A model generated the notes under the pieces. That model made no database searches, had not been told where the DNA came from, and saw only the letters and a program-made list of their open reading frames with translations. 64,000 nt of DNA, from the NCBI RefSeq assembly GCF_001428605.1, contig NZ_LMID01000001.1, positions 1,247,372 to 1,311,371 of the forward strand, written 5' to 3'. The position numbers were made by a program, and so were the translations under genes. This document shows positions 26,135-35,805 of the stretch, in pieces. The DNA is from Sphingomonas sp. Root720 (lineage in GTDB: Bacteria; Pseudomonadota; Alphaproteobacteria; Sphingomonadales; Sphingomonadaceae). Every line of letters starts with the position of its first letter. Position 1 is the first letter of the stretch.

Positions 26135-26347
26135 ATGACCGACACGCCCGATCGGATCCTTCGCATCAAGGCCGTGCTTAGCCGCACCGGTCTCTGCCGT
26201 TCGACCATGTACCGAATGATCCAAAATGGCACCTTTCCGAAAAGCATCCAGATCAGCACACGCTGTGCTGGATGGCGCGAGTCAGCGATCAACGACTGGC
26301 TCAAGGATCCGATGTTTTATACGGTCGATGGTGGCCAAGCAGGTTGA
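26135..26347 (+). CDS. AlpA-family phage-type regulator
   Basis: 70 residues. The sequence follows the AlpA pattern (prophage CP4-57 regulator family): RILRIKAVLSRTGLCRSTMY as the helix-turn-helix, NGTFPKSIQIS as the wing, then a C-terminal WRESAINDWL. Such proteins control excision or integrase genes in P4-type islands. An AGAGGA ribosome site lies upstream. It belongs with the integrase at 27749-28966 as part of the island's mobility functions. Small size and the clear motif make the call fairly safe. Confidence 0.82.
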   Translation: MTDTPDRILRIKAVLSRTGLCRSTMYRMIQNGTFPKSIQISTRCAGWRESAINDWLKDPMFYTVDGGQAG

Positions 26348-26465
26348 GCACTGTAATGGCCCGGATCGCTCAGTTTTAGCGGCAGAAATTTCCCCTACTG
26401 CCGCGAACTGCCCCTTTGCGATATTAAAGGCCTAACTCGACGGGCCGATCATTTTCAGGAAATCC

Positions 26466-27416
26466 ATGCGCCATCCCGGACAACCAAAATCGCCTCCAGC
26501 CTGGTATCGAGACCGAGGTCCATCCCACATCGAGAAGCATTTTTCAGCTGAGCTAGGCGACTTGGCTGACCTGATCGAGAGCGAGCAGTGGTTCGGAGAC
26601 GCTGAAAAGCATGGGCGATACCGCGTTGATTTCATCCTAAAGGACGCGCGGCTGATCATCGAGCTTGATGGTCACGCATATCATTCAACCAAAGAGCAGT
26701 TCGAGAGAGATGCGATCAGACAGAGATATCTCACACGGGCTGGCTATTCGGTAATCCGGTTTACCGGACGGGAGGTCAATCGCGACCCAGCCTCCTGCGT
26801 CCGCGAGGTGCGAGAGACGTATAAGGAGCGCATGCAACGTGCGCCTGCGAGGTATCGCGTGCTGTACATCGACTACCAATTTCTGATCGGCCAGATGTCG
26901 AAGGCTAGCCGATTTTATCAGGACCTCCATCCTGACAAGAGCCTGCAACTTCCTAGCCTCGATGTATTCATCGCCCACGCCGTGGGCTGGCTGCACGAGA
27001 AGTCCTTCATCACCGCGTTTGTGTTCCTTCCGCCGGAGGAAGAAGACCACATCAGGGCATTGGACGGAAAGACAACGGAGTACGAGAAGGGCGAGGTCCG
27101 GATCAACGTCGTGGCGGATGACCTCTATTCCTGCGAGCTTGGTGTCCACATGGAGAGCTACGCGCACCTGTTCGACGAGTTTTTTCTGGTAGCGGATGAT
27201 CCCATCTACGTGCTTCCGCTCAGGACGGTGCTGCCCGCTCAGCTGAGCGATAGCGTCCTCGGCGGTCAGAACTTCGCGTTTCTGCCAGGCGGCAAGCTTC
27301 TGCGGAAGGGGAACGACGAAACCGCGTTTGTGGGGACTGATCTCGCAAAGGTCCGCTGGCAAAATGTCTGGTACCCGATTGGCACCGCAATGGGGCTTCA
27401 TCCCTACGAACTGTGA
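26466..27416 (+). CDS. DUF559-type nuclease-domain protein with uncharacterised C-terminal half
   Basis: 316 residues from ATG 26466, with AGGAA four bases upstream. Residues 20-120 are a Vsr/DUF559-like restriction-endonuclease fold: YRVDFIL (Asp55), LIIELDGHAYH (Glu67, Asp68, His70 and 73), ERDAIRQRYLTRAGYSVIRF. These are the acidic metal-binding positions of the family. Residues 130-316 (YRVLYIDYQFLIGQMSKASR and onward) match no domain I know and contain several Tyr/Phe-rich and acidic segments. It lies between an AlpA regulator and a tRNA-site integrase, a common location for defence genes. A defence role is inference; a core DNA-repair role is less likely. Confidence 0.72.
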   Translation: MRHPGQPKSPPAWYRDRGPSHIEKHFSAELGDLADLIESEQWFGDAEKHGRYRVDFILKDARLIIELDGHAYHSTKEQFERDAIRQRYLTRAGYSVIRFTGREVNRDPASCVREVRETYKERMQRAPARYRVLYIDYQFLIGQMSKASRFYQDLHPDKSLQLPSLDVFIAHAVGWLHEKSFITAFVFLPPEEEDHIRALDGKTTEYEKGEVRINVVADDLYSCELGVHMESYAHLFDEFFLVADDPIYVLPLRTVLPAQLSDSVLGGQNFAFLPGGKLLRKGNDETAFVGTDLAKVRWQNVWYPIGTAMGLHPYEL

Positions 27417-27748
27417 CCCATGGTGATTGTTACCGGCTGCGGTGCTGCTGCCCCTAACCGGGGCTGTGCTTCAGAGCGTTCTCTGCATCCTCGTCAACCG
27501 TCAGATCTCGACGAGCCGAAATAGTAGCTGTCGAACCACCGACCTTGCCAGCACATCGCCACGGGCGGTCTCAGGCGCCCGTCGGCGGCCACGGTGCGTG
27601 GATGGACGGCAGCTTCTGGCGAGCCGATTAGTGGCAATGAATATCGGGTTTGTCGGCTTGAGCGGAGTGCCTACGTTGAGCTCCACAAACGGCAGCTTTC
27701 TCTAAATCGCTCCCCGAATCATGCCGTCGGGAATTGGCCAAAATCTGC
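27417..27748. other. 332-bp gap between DUF559 gene and integrase, no clear gene
   Basis: The flanking genes converge here. I find no credible coding frame, RNA or strong terminator. Short frames on both strands lack ribosome sites and domain similarity. Confidence 0.45.
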
Positions 27749-28966
27749 TTACGCTTGCTTCCGAAACTTGCCTCGAACAACCTTCCCGCCAATGCGCAGC
27801 CGGTCCAGGTAGTCTGACCACCACTGCGCCATTCGAACCCGCTCGGCCCAGTGCGCTCCACGATGGTAGGCCGCCCTTACCTTGTTGTGCTCGCCATGTG
27901 CGAGCGCCCGCTCAATAGCATCCGGATGCCAGAGCCCTGACTCATTAAGCAGAGTGCTCGCCATTGCGCGAAAACCGTGACTCGTCATCTCGTCGTGGCC
28001 GTACCCCAGGCGTCGCAGGGCGACATTAAGTGTATTATCAGACAGTGGCCGCCGGGTAGTGTGAAGCGCGGGGAACAGAAATTCGCTCTGGCGCGCAAGG
28101 GACCGCAGTTCCTGGAGCAGATAGAGCGACTGTTTCGACAGCGGCACCGCGTGCGGTTGCTTCATCTTCATCCGCTCAGCCGGTACCCTCCATACCTTCT
28201 CGGCGAAATCGACTTCCTCCCATTTCGCTTGCCGAAGCTCACCCGGGCGCAAGAAAACATGCGGCGCCAGCCGGAGTGCAAAGACCGTCTCGGGCCGACC
28301 GCTATAGCCGTCGATGGCACGAAGCAGGGTTCCTACCTTGGCCGGCTCAAGGATCGCGGCGTGATGTTTAACCTGCGGCACAATGAGCGCGCCGCGCAGA
28401 ATATCGGCCGGATTACGTTCGGTTCGCAGGGTCGCAAATCCATAGCGGAAGACGCGTCCCGCGAAGGCACGAAGACGTAAGGCCGTCTCATGATGGCCCC
28501 GCCGCTCGACCCGCTTGAGGACATCGAGCAGTTCATGGGGTGTGATCGACGCAATGGGCCGTTTGCTGATGTGGTCGAGGAGATCGAGAAACCAACGCGC
28601 CTTCTTGATAGTAGCTGGTGCCTTCCCTTCCCGCTCGATCTTCTGGATATATTCCTCGGCGACAAGCTTGAACGTCGTCTTCGCGGCCAGCTCCGCCTCC
28701 AGCTTTCGCTGGCGCTTCTCCTCGACAGGATCGATTCCTTCCTCGAGTTGATTGCGTGCTTCGTCTCGCGCTTTGCGGGCGTCCTGCAAAGATACGTCCG
28801 GGAATGCGCCAAAGGAAAGCTTCTTCTCGATGCCGAATTTCCTAAAGCGGAAACGCCACAGCAACGAGCCGCTAGGCTGCACCAGAAGATAGAGACCTTT
28901 TGCGTCCGCAACCTTGTAAGGACGGGCTGCGGGCTTGAGAGAGCGAATCTGGGTGGTTGTAAGCAT
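27749..28966 (-). CDS. P4-type tyrosine integrase (DUF4102 N terminus)
   Basis: 405 residues from ATG 28966, with AGGAGG upstream; 25 more in-frame codons exist without support. The N terminus is the arm-binding DUF4102 domain (IRSLKPAARPYKVADAKGLY), followed by a SAM-like core-binding domain and the catalytic domain. Tyrosine recombinase residues are visible: Arg in HVFLRPGELR, HGFRAMAS for the His-x-x-Arg box, and the nucleophilic Tyr in VRAAYHR. The gene ends away from, and starts 154 bp below, the 3' end of tRNA-Thr. That is the standard arrangement for islands integrated in a tRNA. It should catalyse integration and excision of the left-hand island. Confidence 0.93.
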   Translation of the reverse strand: MLTTTQIRSLKPAARPYKVADAKGLYLLVQPSGSLLWRFRFRKFGIEKKLSFGAFPDVSLQDARKARDEARNQLEEGIDPVEEKRQRKLEAELAAKTTFKLVAEEYIQKIEREGKAPATIKKARWFLDLLDHISKRPIASITPHELLDVLKRVERRGHHETALRLRAFAGRVFRYGFATLRTERNPADILRGALIVPQVKHHAAILEPAKVGTLLRAIDGYSGRPETVFALRLAPHVFLRPGELRQAKWEEVDFAEKVWRVPAERMKMKQPHAVPLSKQSLYLLQELRSLARQSEFLFPALHTTRRPLSDNTLNVALRRLGYGHDEMTSHGFRAMASTLLNESGLWHPDAIERALAHGEHNKVRAAYHRGAHWAERVRMAQWWSDYLDRLRIGGKVVRGKFRKQA

Positions 28967-29119
28967 AGTGGGCCACGCCTCCTTCGAAGCTTCGTGGTCC
29001 CATGTTTTTTGGCCCACTTTGAGTGGACCACGGTGGAACATAGTGAGATAACATGAGACCGTGAAGGCTCATTTATACCTTGTTTTACAAGGTTTTTCTA
29101 CCATGTTCTGGATATGTAC

Positions 29120-29195
29120 TGGTGCCGCTTACAGGACTCGAACCTGTGACCCCCGCATTACGAATGCGATGCTCTACCAACTGAGCTAAAGCGGC
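29120..29195 (-). tRNA. tRNA-Thr (anticodon CGT)
   Basis: Read on the minus strand, the 76-base gene folds as a standard cloverleaf. The acceptor arms are GCCGCTT and AAGCGGC, the D arm is GCTC/GAGC, and the anticodon stem encloses loop TTCGTAA with anticodon CGT. The T arm contains GGTTCGAGTCC and CCA is encoded. The 3' end faces the integrase, making it the likely attachment site of the island. Confidence 0.96.
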
Positions 29196-29365
29196 GAACC
29201 GAAGCGGGCCTCTATCAGCGGTGGCGGGCAGTTTCAAGCACCCTGCCCGCCTATCTTCGCCGGGCCGATCCCTGCGGCCCTTTACCAATCCTCAACCCGG
29301 GCGGGCGCATGGTGCGCGGGAGAGGCGGCGATTCCGGAATCGGCCGCCGGTCATGGGGATCGCCA

Positions 29366-30598
29366 ATGGAAGATTATCGCTCGTTCACCGCCGAGGACCT
29401 CGCCGACTGGGACTTCCCGGTCGCCGACGAACCCTGCATGGACCTGCCGCCGATGATCGGCGCGGACGAGCGGCGCATGCATGTGCGCGCCTACGAGATG
29501 TGGCTGTCGCTGCTCGACGGGCGCGACTATCCCGCGATCGCCGATCTCGATTCGGACGCGCTGGGCGAGTTCGGTCCCTATTCGGTGCTACTCGACTTCG
29601 CCGCCGATCGCGCCAATCCGTCGATCGCCTATCTGGGCCGCGCCTTGCGCGAAGAGGGCGAGCTCGGCGCCGACGTCGCGACCGTCGCCGACGTGCCCGC
29701 GCGCGCGCTGTTGTCGCGCCTCACCGCGCATTATGCCGAGATCCTGGAGAACCGCGCGCCGGTCGGCTTCGAGGCCGAGTTCGTCAGCCATCGCGGCCAG
29801 CCGATGCTCTATCGCGGCATCCTGATGCCCTATTCGTCGGACGGGCGCGCGATCGACCTGGTCCATGGCGTGATCAACTGGAAGGAAACCGCCGAACAGG
29901 CGCTGTCGCCCGACATCCTCCACGCGATCACCACCGCCTTCGCCGGTCCGGCCCGCCCGCCCGCGGCGACCCCGGCCGAGGCGGCGCCGGAGGCCGCGAT
30001 CGAGCAGGACGAGCCCGACCTGGCCGAACTGGTCGAGGACGCCCGCGAGTTGGCGGGAGAGGCGCGCGCCTGCGAGGGACGCACGCACGCCGCGCTCTAC
30101 CGCGCGATCTCGCTCGCCTATGACGTCGCGCTCGCCGCCGAGGCCGATCCCGCCGGCTTCGCCGCGCTGCTCGCCGGAGCAGGGATCGTGCCGCAGGCGC
30201 GCGCGCCGATGACCCCGGTGGTCAAGCTCGTGTTCGGCCGCGACCATGACCGCAAGCGGCTCACCGAATTCGCCGCCGTCCTCACCCATGCCCGGCGCCT
30301 CTGCCTCGCCGCCGGTATGGTCGAGTCCTGGCTGACGGGGCTCGCTGGCGGGATCAAGGCGGTGGTCGCCGCCGAACGCGGCGAGCGCCGGCCCGCGCTG
30401 AAGGTCGACAAGATCCGCTCGGCACGGATGATGCTGGGCAGCGCCCCGGCCCGCGGGCTGGTCGACCTGGGCAAGGTCGCCGACGACGTCGTCCTGCTGA
30501 TCGCGCGGCGCGAGGAGGACGGCCGCCTGGCCATCGTCTCGCGGCCGATCGGCGAACGCGCGCTGGTCGACAGGGCGCTGCAGCGCTTCAACGCCTGA
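29366..30598 (+). CDS. PAS-fold (PAS_5-like) protein, function unknown
   Basis: 410 residues from ATG 29366 with a GGGGA ribosome site. Residues 30-175 (MHVRAYEMWLSLLDGRDYPA, then GPYSVLLDF, GRALREEGELG and a closing IDLVHGVINWKE) match the PAS_5 pattern common in alphaproteobacteria. The following 230 residues are Ala- and Glu-rich with no recognised domain. There is no kinase or cyclase domain. It is the first gene of the high-GC core chromosome after the tRNA and lies just upstream of the NAD-glutamate dehydrogenase. It could be a sensor or an adaptor; no function is claimed. Confidence 0.75.
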   Translation: MEDYRSFTAEDLADWDFPVADEPCMDLPPMIGADERRMHVRAYEMWLSLLDGRDYPAIADLDSDALGEFGPYSVLLDFAADRANPSIAYLGRALREEGELGADVATVADVPARALLSRLTAHYAEILENRAPVGFEAEFVSHRGQPMLYRGILMPYSSDGRAIDLVHGVINWKETAEQALSPDILHAITTAFAGPARPPAATPAEAAPEAAIEQDEPDLAELVEDARELAGEARACEGRTHAALYRAISLAYDVALAAEADPAGFAALLAGAGIVPQARAPMTPVVKLVFGRDHDRKRLTEFAAVLTHARRLCLAAGMVESWLTGLAGGIKAVVAAERGERRPALKVDKIRSARMMLGSAPARGLVDLGKVADDVVLLIARREEDGRLAIVSRPIGERALVDRALQRFNA

Positions 30599-30847
30599 GC
30601 GCCTGACCTCCGCCGCTCCCCACCCGGCGGCGGGCCACGCCATGCCGGCAATCGGAGAATTTCCCATCTTCCCCGGCCGTTGCGCGACAAGACGATCGCG
30701 GCGGCCGCATTCTCGCACGTTCGTTGCAAAGTTCGCCCGCCTCGGCACGACCCTTGTCGCGCCCGACAGAGGGGTCCATATCGACTGCGCAGTTTCCCAG
30801 CCGCGATCCGGGTAATCCGGAGGCGGGGGAGGAGGAGCGGACCTTAC

Positions 30848-33800
30848 ATGGATACCGAGACGGCCAAGCGCACGGCTTCGGACAAGCAGGATTTCACCGA
30901 CATCTTCGCCAAGGCGCTGACCAGCGGCGCCCTTCCCGGCGAGATTGCCGATCTCGGCGAGGAGCGGCTCGAAAAGGCGGCGGCCTTCCTGGCCCACACC
31001 GCGCGCAAGCGGCAGCCCGGCCGATCGGCGATCGCGGTGCAGACGATCGCGGGCAATGTCGGCGGCAGTCGGCTGATGCGGATCGCGGTCGTCAACGACG
31101 ACATGCCCTTCCTGGTCGACTCGGTCTCGGCCGCGCTGGCGGCACAGGGCGTCGAGGTGCGGCGCCTGCTCCATCCGGTCATCGCGGTCCGCCGCGAGGA
31201 GGATGGCACGCTGACCGCCGTGCTGCCCCAGGGCGCCACCGGCGAGCGTCGCGAATCCTTCATCTATCTGGAAGCCGAGCGGGTCGACGCGCGCGAGCGG
31301 CAGGCGCTGGCCCAGGCGCTCGAGTCGGTCCTCGACGACGTCCGCGCCGCGGTGCGCGACTGGCAGGCGATGCAGGTCGCGATGCGCGACGATGCCGAGG
31401 GACTGCCCGACGGCGAGGGCGCGGCGCTGTTGCGCTGGCTGCTCGACCAGAATCTCACTCTGCTTGGCCATCAGGTCGCCATGGTGAAGGGCGAACCGCG
31501 CAACAAGCTCGGCATCCTGCGGGTCGGCAGCCGCAAGCTGTGGCGCGATTCCACCGCCAAGGCGGCGGTCGCCTGGTTCGAGAAGGGCGGCACCGCGCCG
31601 CTGCTGCTCAAGTCGGACTGCCGCTCGACCGTCCATCGCCGCGCACCGCTCGACCTGATCGTCACGCCGGTGCGGCAGGGCAAGGAGGTGAGCGGCCTGT
31701 CGATCCACGCCGGGCTGTGGACCAGCGCGGCGCTGCGCACCCCCGCCGAGGATATCCCGGTGCTGCGCAGCCGCCTCGCCGCCATCGAGGAGCGGCTGGG
31801 CTTCGATCCGAGGGGCCATGCCGGCAAGGCGCTGCACCATGCGCTGTCGGAGCTTCCGCCGGATCTCGTCCTGGCGCTGCCGGTCGAATCGCTCGAGAAG
31901 GTCGTGCTGACCGCGATGTCGCTGGTCGATCGTCCGCGGCCGCGCCTCGAGCTGGTCCGCACCACCCTGGCCGAGCATCTCGTCGCGATCGTGTGGCTGC
32001 CGCGCGAGCTGCTGACCACCGGCCGCCGGGTCGCGATCGGCGAGATGCTGGCGCAGGCCTCGGGCGCGACGCTGTCGAACTGGTCGCTGCAGCTCGGCGA
32101 AGGCGACATCGCCCAGATCCGCTACATGCTCGACCTGCCGGGGGGCGCCGCCGTGCCCGACAACGAGCCGCTCGACCGACGGCTGACCGAGATGCTGCGC
32201 GGCTGGGAGCCCGCGGTCGAGGCGCAGCTCGCCGAAATGGACGCGGGCAATCGCGCCGCGCGGCTGACGATGGATTATGCGGCGGCCTTTCCGATCGCCT
32301 ACCGCACCCATTCGACCCCGGCCGAGGCGGCCACCGACATCCTGCGGCTCAGCGCCCTGGCCGACAGCGCGGCGCGCGGCTGTCGCCTCTATCGCGGCGA
32401 GCATGATCCCGCCGACAGCCTGCGGCTGAAGATCTATCGGCGCGGCGCCCTGATCCCGCTGTCCGAAGCGGTGCCCGTGCTGGAGAATTTCGGTTTCCGC
32501 GTGATCGAGGAGATCCCGACCCCGCTCGACGGCGGCGCGATCGGCTATATCCACGAGTTCAAGCTAGACCTGCCCGACGCCGAGACGGCCGGTCGCCTGA
32601 TCGAGCACAGCGCGGTGGCCGAGGAGTCGATCGCGGCGACTCTCGAGGGACGTGCCGAGAACGACCTGTTCAACGAGCTGATCGTCACGGTCGGCCTGTC
32701 CCCGGACGAGGCGCTGCTGTTCCGTGCCTGGTTCCGCTACCTGCGCCAGACCGGCTTCGCCTATGGCCTCGCCACCGCGGTAGAGGCGCTGAAGAAGGCG
32801 CCGGGCGTCGCGCGCTCGATCATCGCCTATTTCCATGCGCTCCATCATCCGACCCGGCGCGACGCGGCCGAGGCGGAGCGGCTGCAGGCCGAGATCGAGG
32901 CGGGCCTGAAGAAGGTGACCGCGATCGACGACGACCGCATGCTGCGCCGCTTCCGCGCGGTCGTCCGCGCGACCCTGCGCACCAATGCCTTCTCCCCCGC
33001 CGCAGGGGAGGCGCTGGCGTTCAAGATCGATTCGAGCGGCGTGCCCGGCCTGCCCGCGCCGGTGCCTTGGCGCGAGATCTGGGTCTACAGCCCCCGCGTC
33101 GAGGGTATCCACCTGCGCGGCGGGCCGATCGCCCGCGGCGGCCTGCGCTGGTCCGACCGGCGCGACGACTTCCGAACCGAAATCCTCGGCCTGATGAAGG
33201 CACAGGTCGTCAAGAATGCGGTGATCGTACCGACCGGTGCCAAGGGCGGCTTCTACCCGAAGCAGCTTCCCGCCCCCTCCGACCGCGACGCCTGGCTCGC
33301 CGAAGGCACCGAAAGCTACCGCGTCTTCATCCGCGCGCTGCTGTCGGTCACCGACAATATCGTCGAGGACAAGGTGGTCCATCCGCCCAAGGTCGCGATC
33401 CGCGACGGCGACGATCCCTATTTCGTCGTCGCCGCCGACAAGGGCACCGCGACCTTCTCCGACGTCGCCAACGCGATCGCGGTCGACCGCGGCTTCTGGC
33501 TGGGGGACGCCTTCGCCAGCGGCGGCAGCCATGGCTATGACCACAAGGCGATGGGCATCACCGCACGCGGCGCCTGGGTCTCGGTGCAGCGCCATTTCGC
33601 CGAGATCGGCATCGACGTGCAGAACGATCCGATCCGGGTCGTCGGCTGCGGCGACATGTCGGGCGATGTGTTCGGCAACGGCATGCTGCTGTCGAAGGCG
33701 ATCCGCCTGATCGCGGCGTTCGACCATCGCCACATCTTCCTCGATCCCGCCCCCGACGCGGCGAAAAGCTGGGCGGAGCGCAGCCGCATGTTCGCGCTGC

Positions 33801-35509
33801 CCCGGTCGAGCTGGGCCGACTATGACGCGAAGCTGATCTCCAAGGGCGGCGGCGTCTTCCCGCGCGACCAGAAGGAAATCCCGATCTCCGCCCAGGTCAA
33901 GGAAGCGCTGGGCATCGCCGAGGACGTGCTCGATCCCTCCGCGCTGATCGCGGCGATCCTGAAGAGCCAGGTCGACCTGCTCTGGTTCGGCGGCATCGGC
34001 ACCTATGTGAAGGCGAAGTCCGAGACCAACGCCGAGGTAGGCGACCGATCGAACGAAGCGCACCGCGTCGATGGCGAGGAGGTTCGCGCCCGGGTGATCG
34101 GCGAAGGCGCCAATCTCGGCGTGACCCAGGCGGGCCGCATCGCCTTCGCGATGAGGGGCGGCCGGATCAACACCGACTTCATCGACAATTCGGCCGGCGT
34201 CGACTGCTCGGACAACGAGGTGAACATCAAGATCGCGCTCAACCGCGAGATGCTCGAAGGCCGGCTGGAGTTCGACAAGCGCAACGCGCTGCTGGTCAAG
34301 ATGACCGACGACATCGCGCGCCTCGTGCTGGAAGACAACCGCCTCCAGACGCTGGCGCTGTCGCTGGCCGAGCGCGGCGGGCCCGACGCCCTGCCCGCGC
34401 AGCTTCGCGTCATCGAGATCCTGGAGGAAGCCGGCCGCATCAACCGCGCGGTCGACGGCTTCGAGAGCAACGACATGCTGCTGCGGCGGGCGCAGGAGCA
34501 TCTCGGCCTGACCCGGCCCGAGCTGGCGGTGGTGCTGTCGCACGGCAAGCTCGCCCTGCAGGATGCGATCGAGACCAGCGACCGGACCGGCGATCCGATG
34601 CTTACCCCGTTGCTGATGGCCGCCTTCCCGCCGGCGATGCAGAAAGGCTACGCCGACGCGATCGAAGCGCATCGCCTGCGGCCGCAGATCCTCGCGACCA
34701 AGATGTCGAACCGGGTGATCAACCGGCTGGGCCTCGTCGCGCCGTTCGAGATGGCCGAGGAGGAAGGCTGCGCGCTGGCGCAGGTGGCGACCGCCTATTT
34801 CACGGTCGACGCCCTGTTCGGGCTCGAAGCGCTGTTTATGCGGATCGAGCAGGCGGCGATCGACGAGCAGGCGCGCCTGACGCTGCTGGGCGCGCTGGCG
34901 GACATCGCTCGCGGCCATGTCGCCGACCTGCTGCGCAGCATCGCGGCGGATACCGACATCGGCACGATGGTGGCGATGCTCAAGCCCGGCCTGGCCCGGC
35001 TCGACGACGCCCGCGCAGACCTGATCCGCAGCGAGGCGCGCCAGCAGTCGGACCAGCTGCGTCAGCGGATCGCCGCCAAGGGCGCCGACCGCGCCCTGAT
35101 CGACGCGGTCGTCGAGATCGCCGAGATCGACGGCGCGATCGGCACCGCGGCGCTCGCGAGCGAGCTTTCGGCGGACGAGGTCGACGTGACCCGCGCTTAT
35201 GTCGTGCTGGGCGAGGCGCTGGGCCTTGACTGGGCCAAGGCGACCGCCGCGCGCTTCCGCAGCGCCGACGCCTGGGAAAGGCTGCTGATCGCGGGGCTCA
35301 CCCGCGAGTTCGGCCAGATTCGGCTCGATTTCCTGGCGCGTCACGGCGGCAAGGGCCCCGGCGAAGCGGTCGTCGCCTGGCTGGAGACCCACCGTGCCCG
35401 CGCCGAGCAATTCCGCCAGACTGTCGCGCGGGCGCGATCGGCCGCGGCGCCCACGGCGGCGATGCTGGCGCAGATCGCTGCCCAGGCCCGCACGTTGCTG
35501 ATGCGGTAG
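30848..35509 (+). CDS. NAD-specific glutamate dehydrogenase, large (GDH-180) type
   Basis: 1553 residues from ATG 30848, with GGAGGAGGAG upstream; the open frame begins 56 codons earlier without support. The N-terminal 600 or so residues are the ACT-like regulatory part of this class. The catalytic domain carries GGLRWSDRRDDF, the PTGAKGGF lysine region near residue 798 and the GEGANLGVTQ nucleotide loop. It converts glutamate to 2-oxoglutarate and ammonia with NAD. Length is within the usual 1500-1650. It appears to be monocistronic, and the antisense strand is open over long stretches only because of the high GC content. It supports amino-acid catabolism in the core metabolism. Confidence 0.95.
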   Translation: MDTETAKRTASDKQDFTDIFAKALTSGALPGEIADLGEERLEKAAAFLAHTARKRQPGRSAIAVQTIAGNVGGSRLMRIAVVNDDMPFLVDSVSAALAAQGVEVRRLLHPVIAVRREEDGTLTAVLPQGATGERRESFIYLEAERVDARERQALAQALESVLDDVRAAVRDWQAMQVAMRDDAEGLPDGEGAALLRWLLDQNLTLLGHQVAMVKGEPRNKLGILRVGSRKLWRDSTAKAAVAWFEKGGTAPLLLKSDCRSTVHRRAPLDLIVTPVRQGKEVSGLSIHAGLWTSAALRTPAEDIPVLRSRLAAIEERLGFDPRGHAGKALHHALSELPPDLVLALPVESLEKVVLTAMSLVDRPRPRLELVRTTLAEHLVAIVWLPRELLTTGRRVAIGEMLAQASGATLSNWSLQLGEGDIAQIRYMLDLPGGAAVPDNEPLDRRLTEMLRGWEPAVEAQLAEMDAGNRAARLTMDYAAAFPIAYRTHSTPAEAATDILRLSALADSAARGCRLYRGEHDPADSLRLKIYRRGALIPLSEAVPVLENFGFRVIEEIPTPLDGGAIGYIHEFKLDLPDAETAGRLIEHSAVAEESIAATLEGRAENDLFNELIVTVGLSPDEALLFRAWFRYLRQTGFAYGLATAVEALKKAPGVARSIIAYFHALHHPTRRDAAEAERLQAEIEAGLKKVTAIDDDRMLRRFRAVVRATLRTNAFSPAAGEALAFKIDSSGVPGLPAPVPWREIWVYSPRVEGIHLRGGPIARGGLRWSDRRDDFRTEILGLMKAQVVKNAVIVPTGAKGGFYPKQLPAPSDRDAWLAEGTESYRVFIRALLSVTDNIVEDKVVHPPKVAIRDGDDPYFVVAADKGTATFSDVANAIAVDRGFWLGDAFASGGSHGYDHKAMGITARGAWVSVQRHFAEIGIDVQNDPIRVVGCGDMSGDVFGNGMLLSKAIRLIAAFDHRHIFLDPAPDAAKSWAERSRMFALPRSSWADYDAKLISKGGGVFPRDQKEIPISAQVKEALGIAEDVLDPSALIAAILKSQVDLLWFGGIGTYVKAKSETNAEVGDRSNEAHRVDGEEVRARVIGEGANLGVTQAGRIAFAMRGGRINTDFIDNSAGVDCSDNEVNIKIALNREMLEGRLEFDKRNALLVKMTDDIARLVLEDNRLQTLALSLAERGGPDALPAQLRVIEILEEAGRINRAVDGFESNDMLLRRAQEHLGLTRPELAVVLSHGKLALQDAIETSDRTGDPMLTPLLMAAFPPAMQKGYADAIEAHRLRPQILATKMSNRVINRLGLVAPFEMAEEEGCALAQVATAYFTVDALFGLEALFMRIEQAAIDEQARLTLLGALADIARGHVADLLRSIAADTDIGTMVAMLKPGLARLDDARADLIRSEARQQSDQLRQRIAAKGADRALIDAVVEIAEIDGAIGTAALASELSADEVDVTRAYVVLGEALGLDWAKATAARFRSADAWERLLIAGLTREFGQIRLDFLARHGGKGPGEAVVAWLETHRARAEQFRQTVARARSAAAPTAAMLAQIAAQARTLLMR

Positions 35510-35805
35510 CGCCTCCCCGCCGGTCGCGGCACATGTGCCGAAATCGACACGGGTGATCGCTACAGCGCGGAAACGAATGGGGAATTCGTCGAGCCGCACT
35601 GTAAAATATTGTCAGCTGGGCCATACCCTGCCTATCATTGGGTCGTGGGGGAACGACAAGGTGCGCAAGTCAAGCGGGATGATCTCGATCCATCGCCGTC
35701 CTCGCCCGCGACCGGCAGGAGACGGCGGCTGATGCAATCGAACATCGTGCGGGATCGGAACGCCGCCGCGCCCATGGGCGCCCTGCGGCGCGGACACCCG
35801 CGTCG

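Noticed and set aside
25495-26304. 269-residue minus-strand frame after the IS element
   Set aside because: It overlaps the AlpA gene antisense, no domain or ribosome site is seen, and it runs into the IS end.
29078-29097. Hairpin CCTTG/CAAGG followed by five T between integrase and tRNA
   Set aside because: A 5-bp stem on the plus strand, while the flanking genes are on the minus strand; too weak to call a terminator.
29588-32554. 988-residue open frame antisense to the PAS and NAD-GDH genes
   Set aside because: It is a high-GC shadow of genuine genes; no domains, Arg/Gln-rich composition and no ribosome site.
32564-35599. 1011-residue open frame antisense to NAD-GDH
   Set aside because: Same reason: shadow frame with biased composition.
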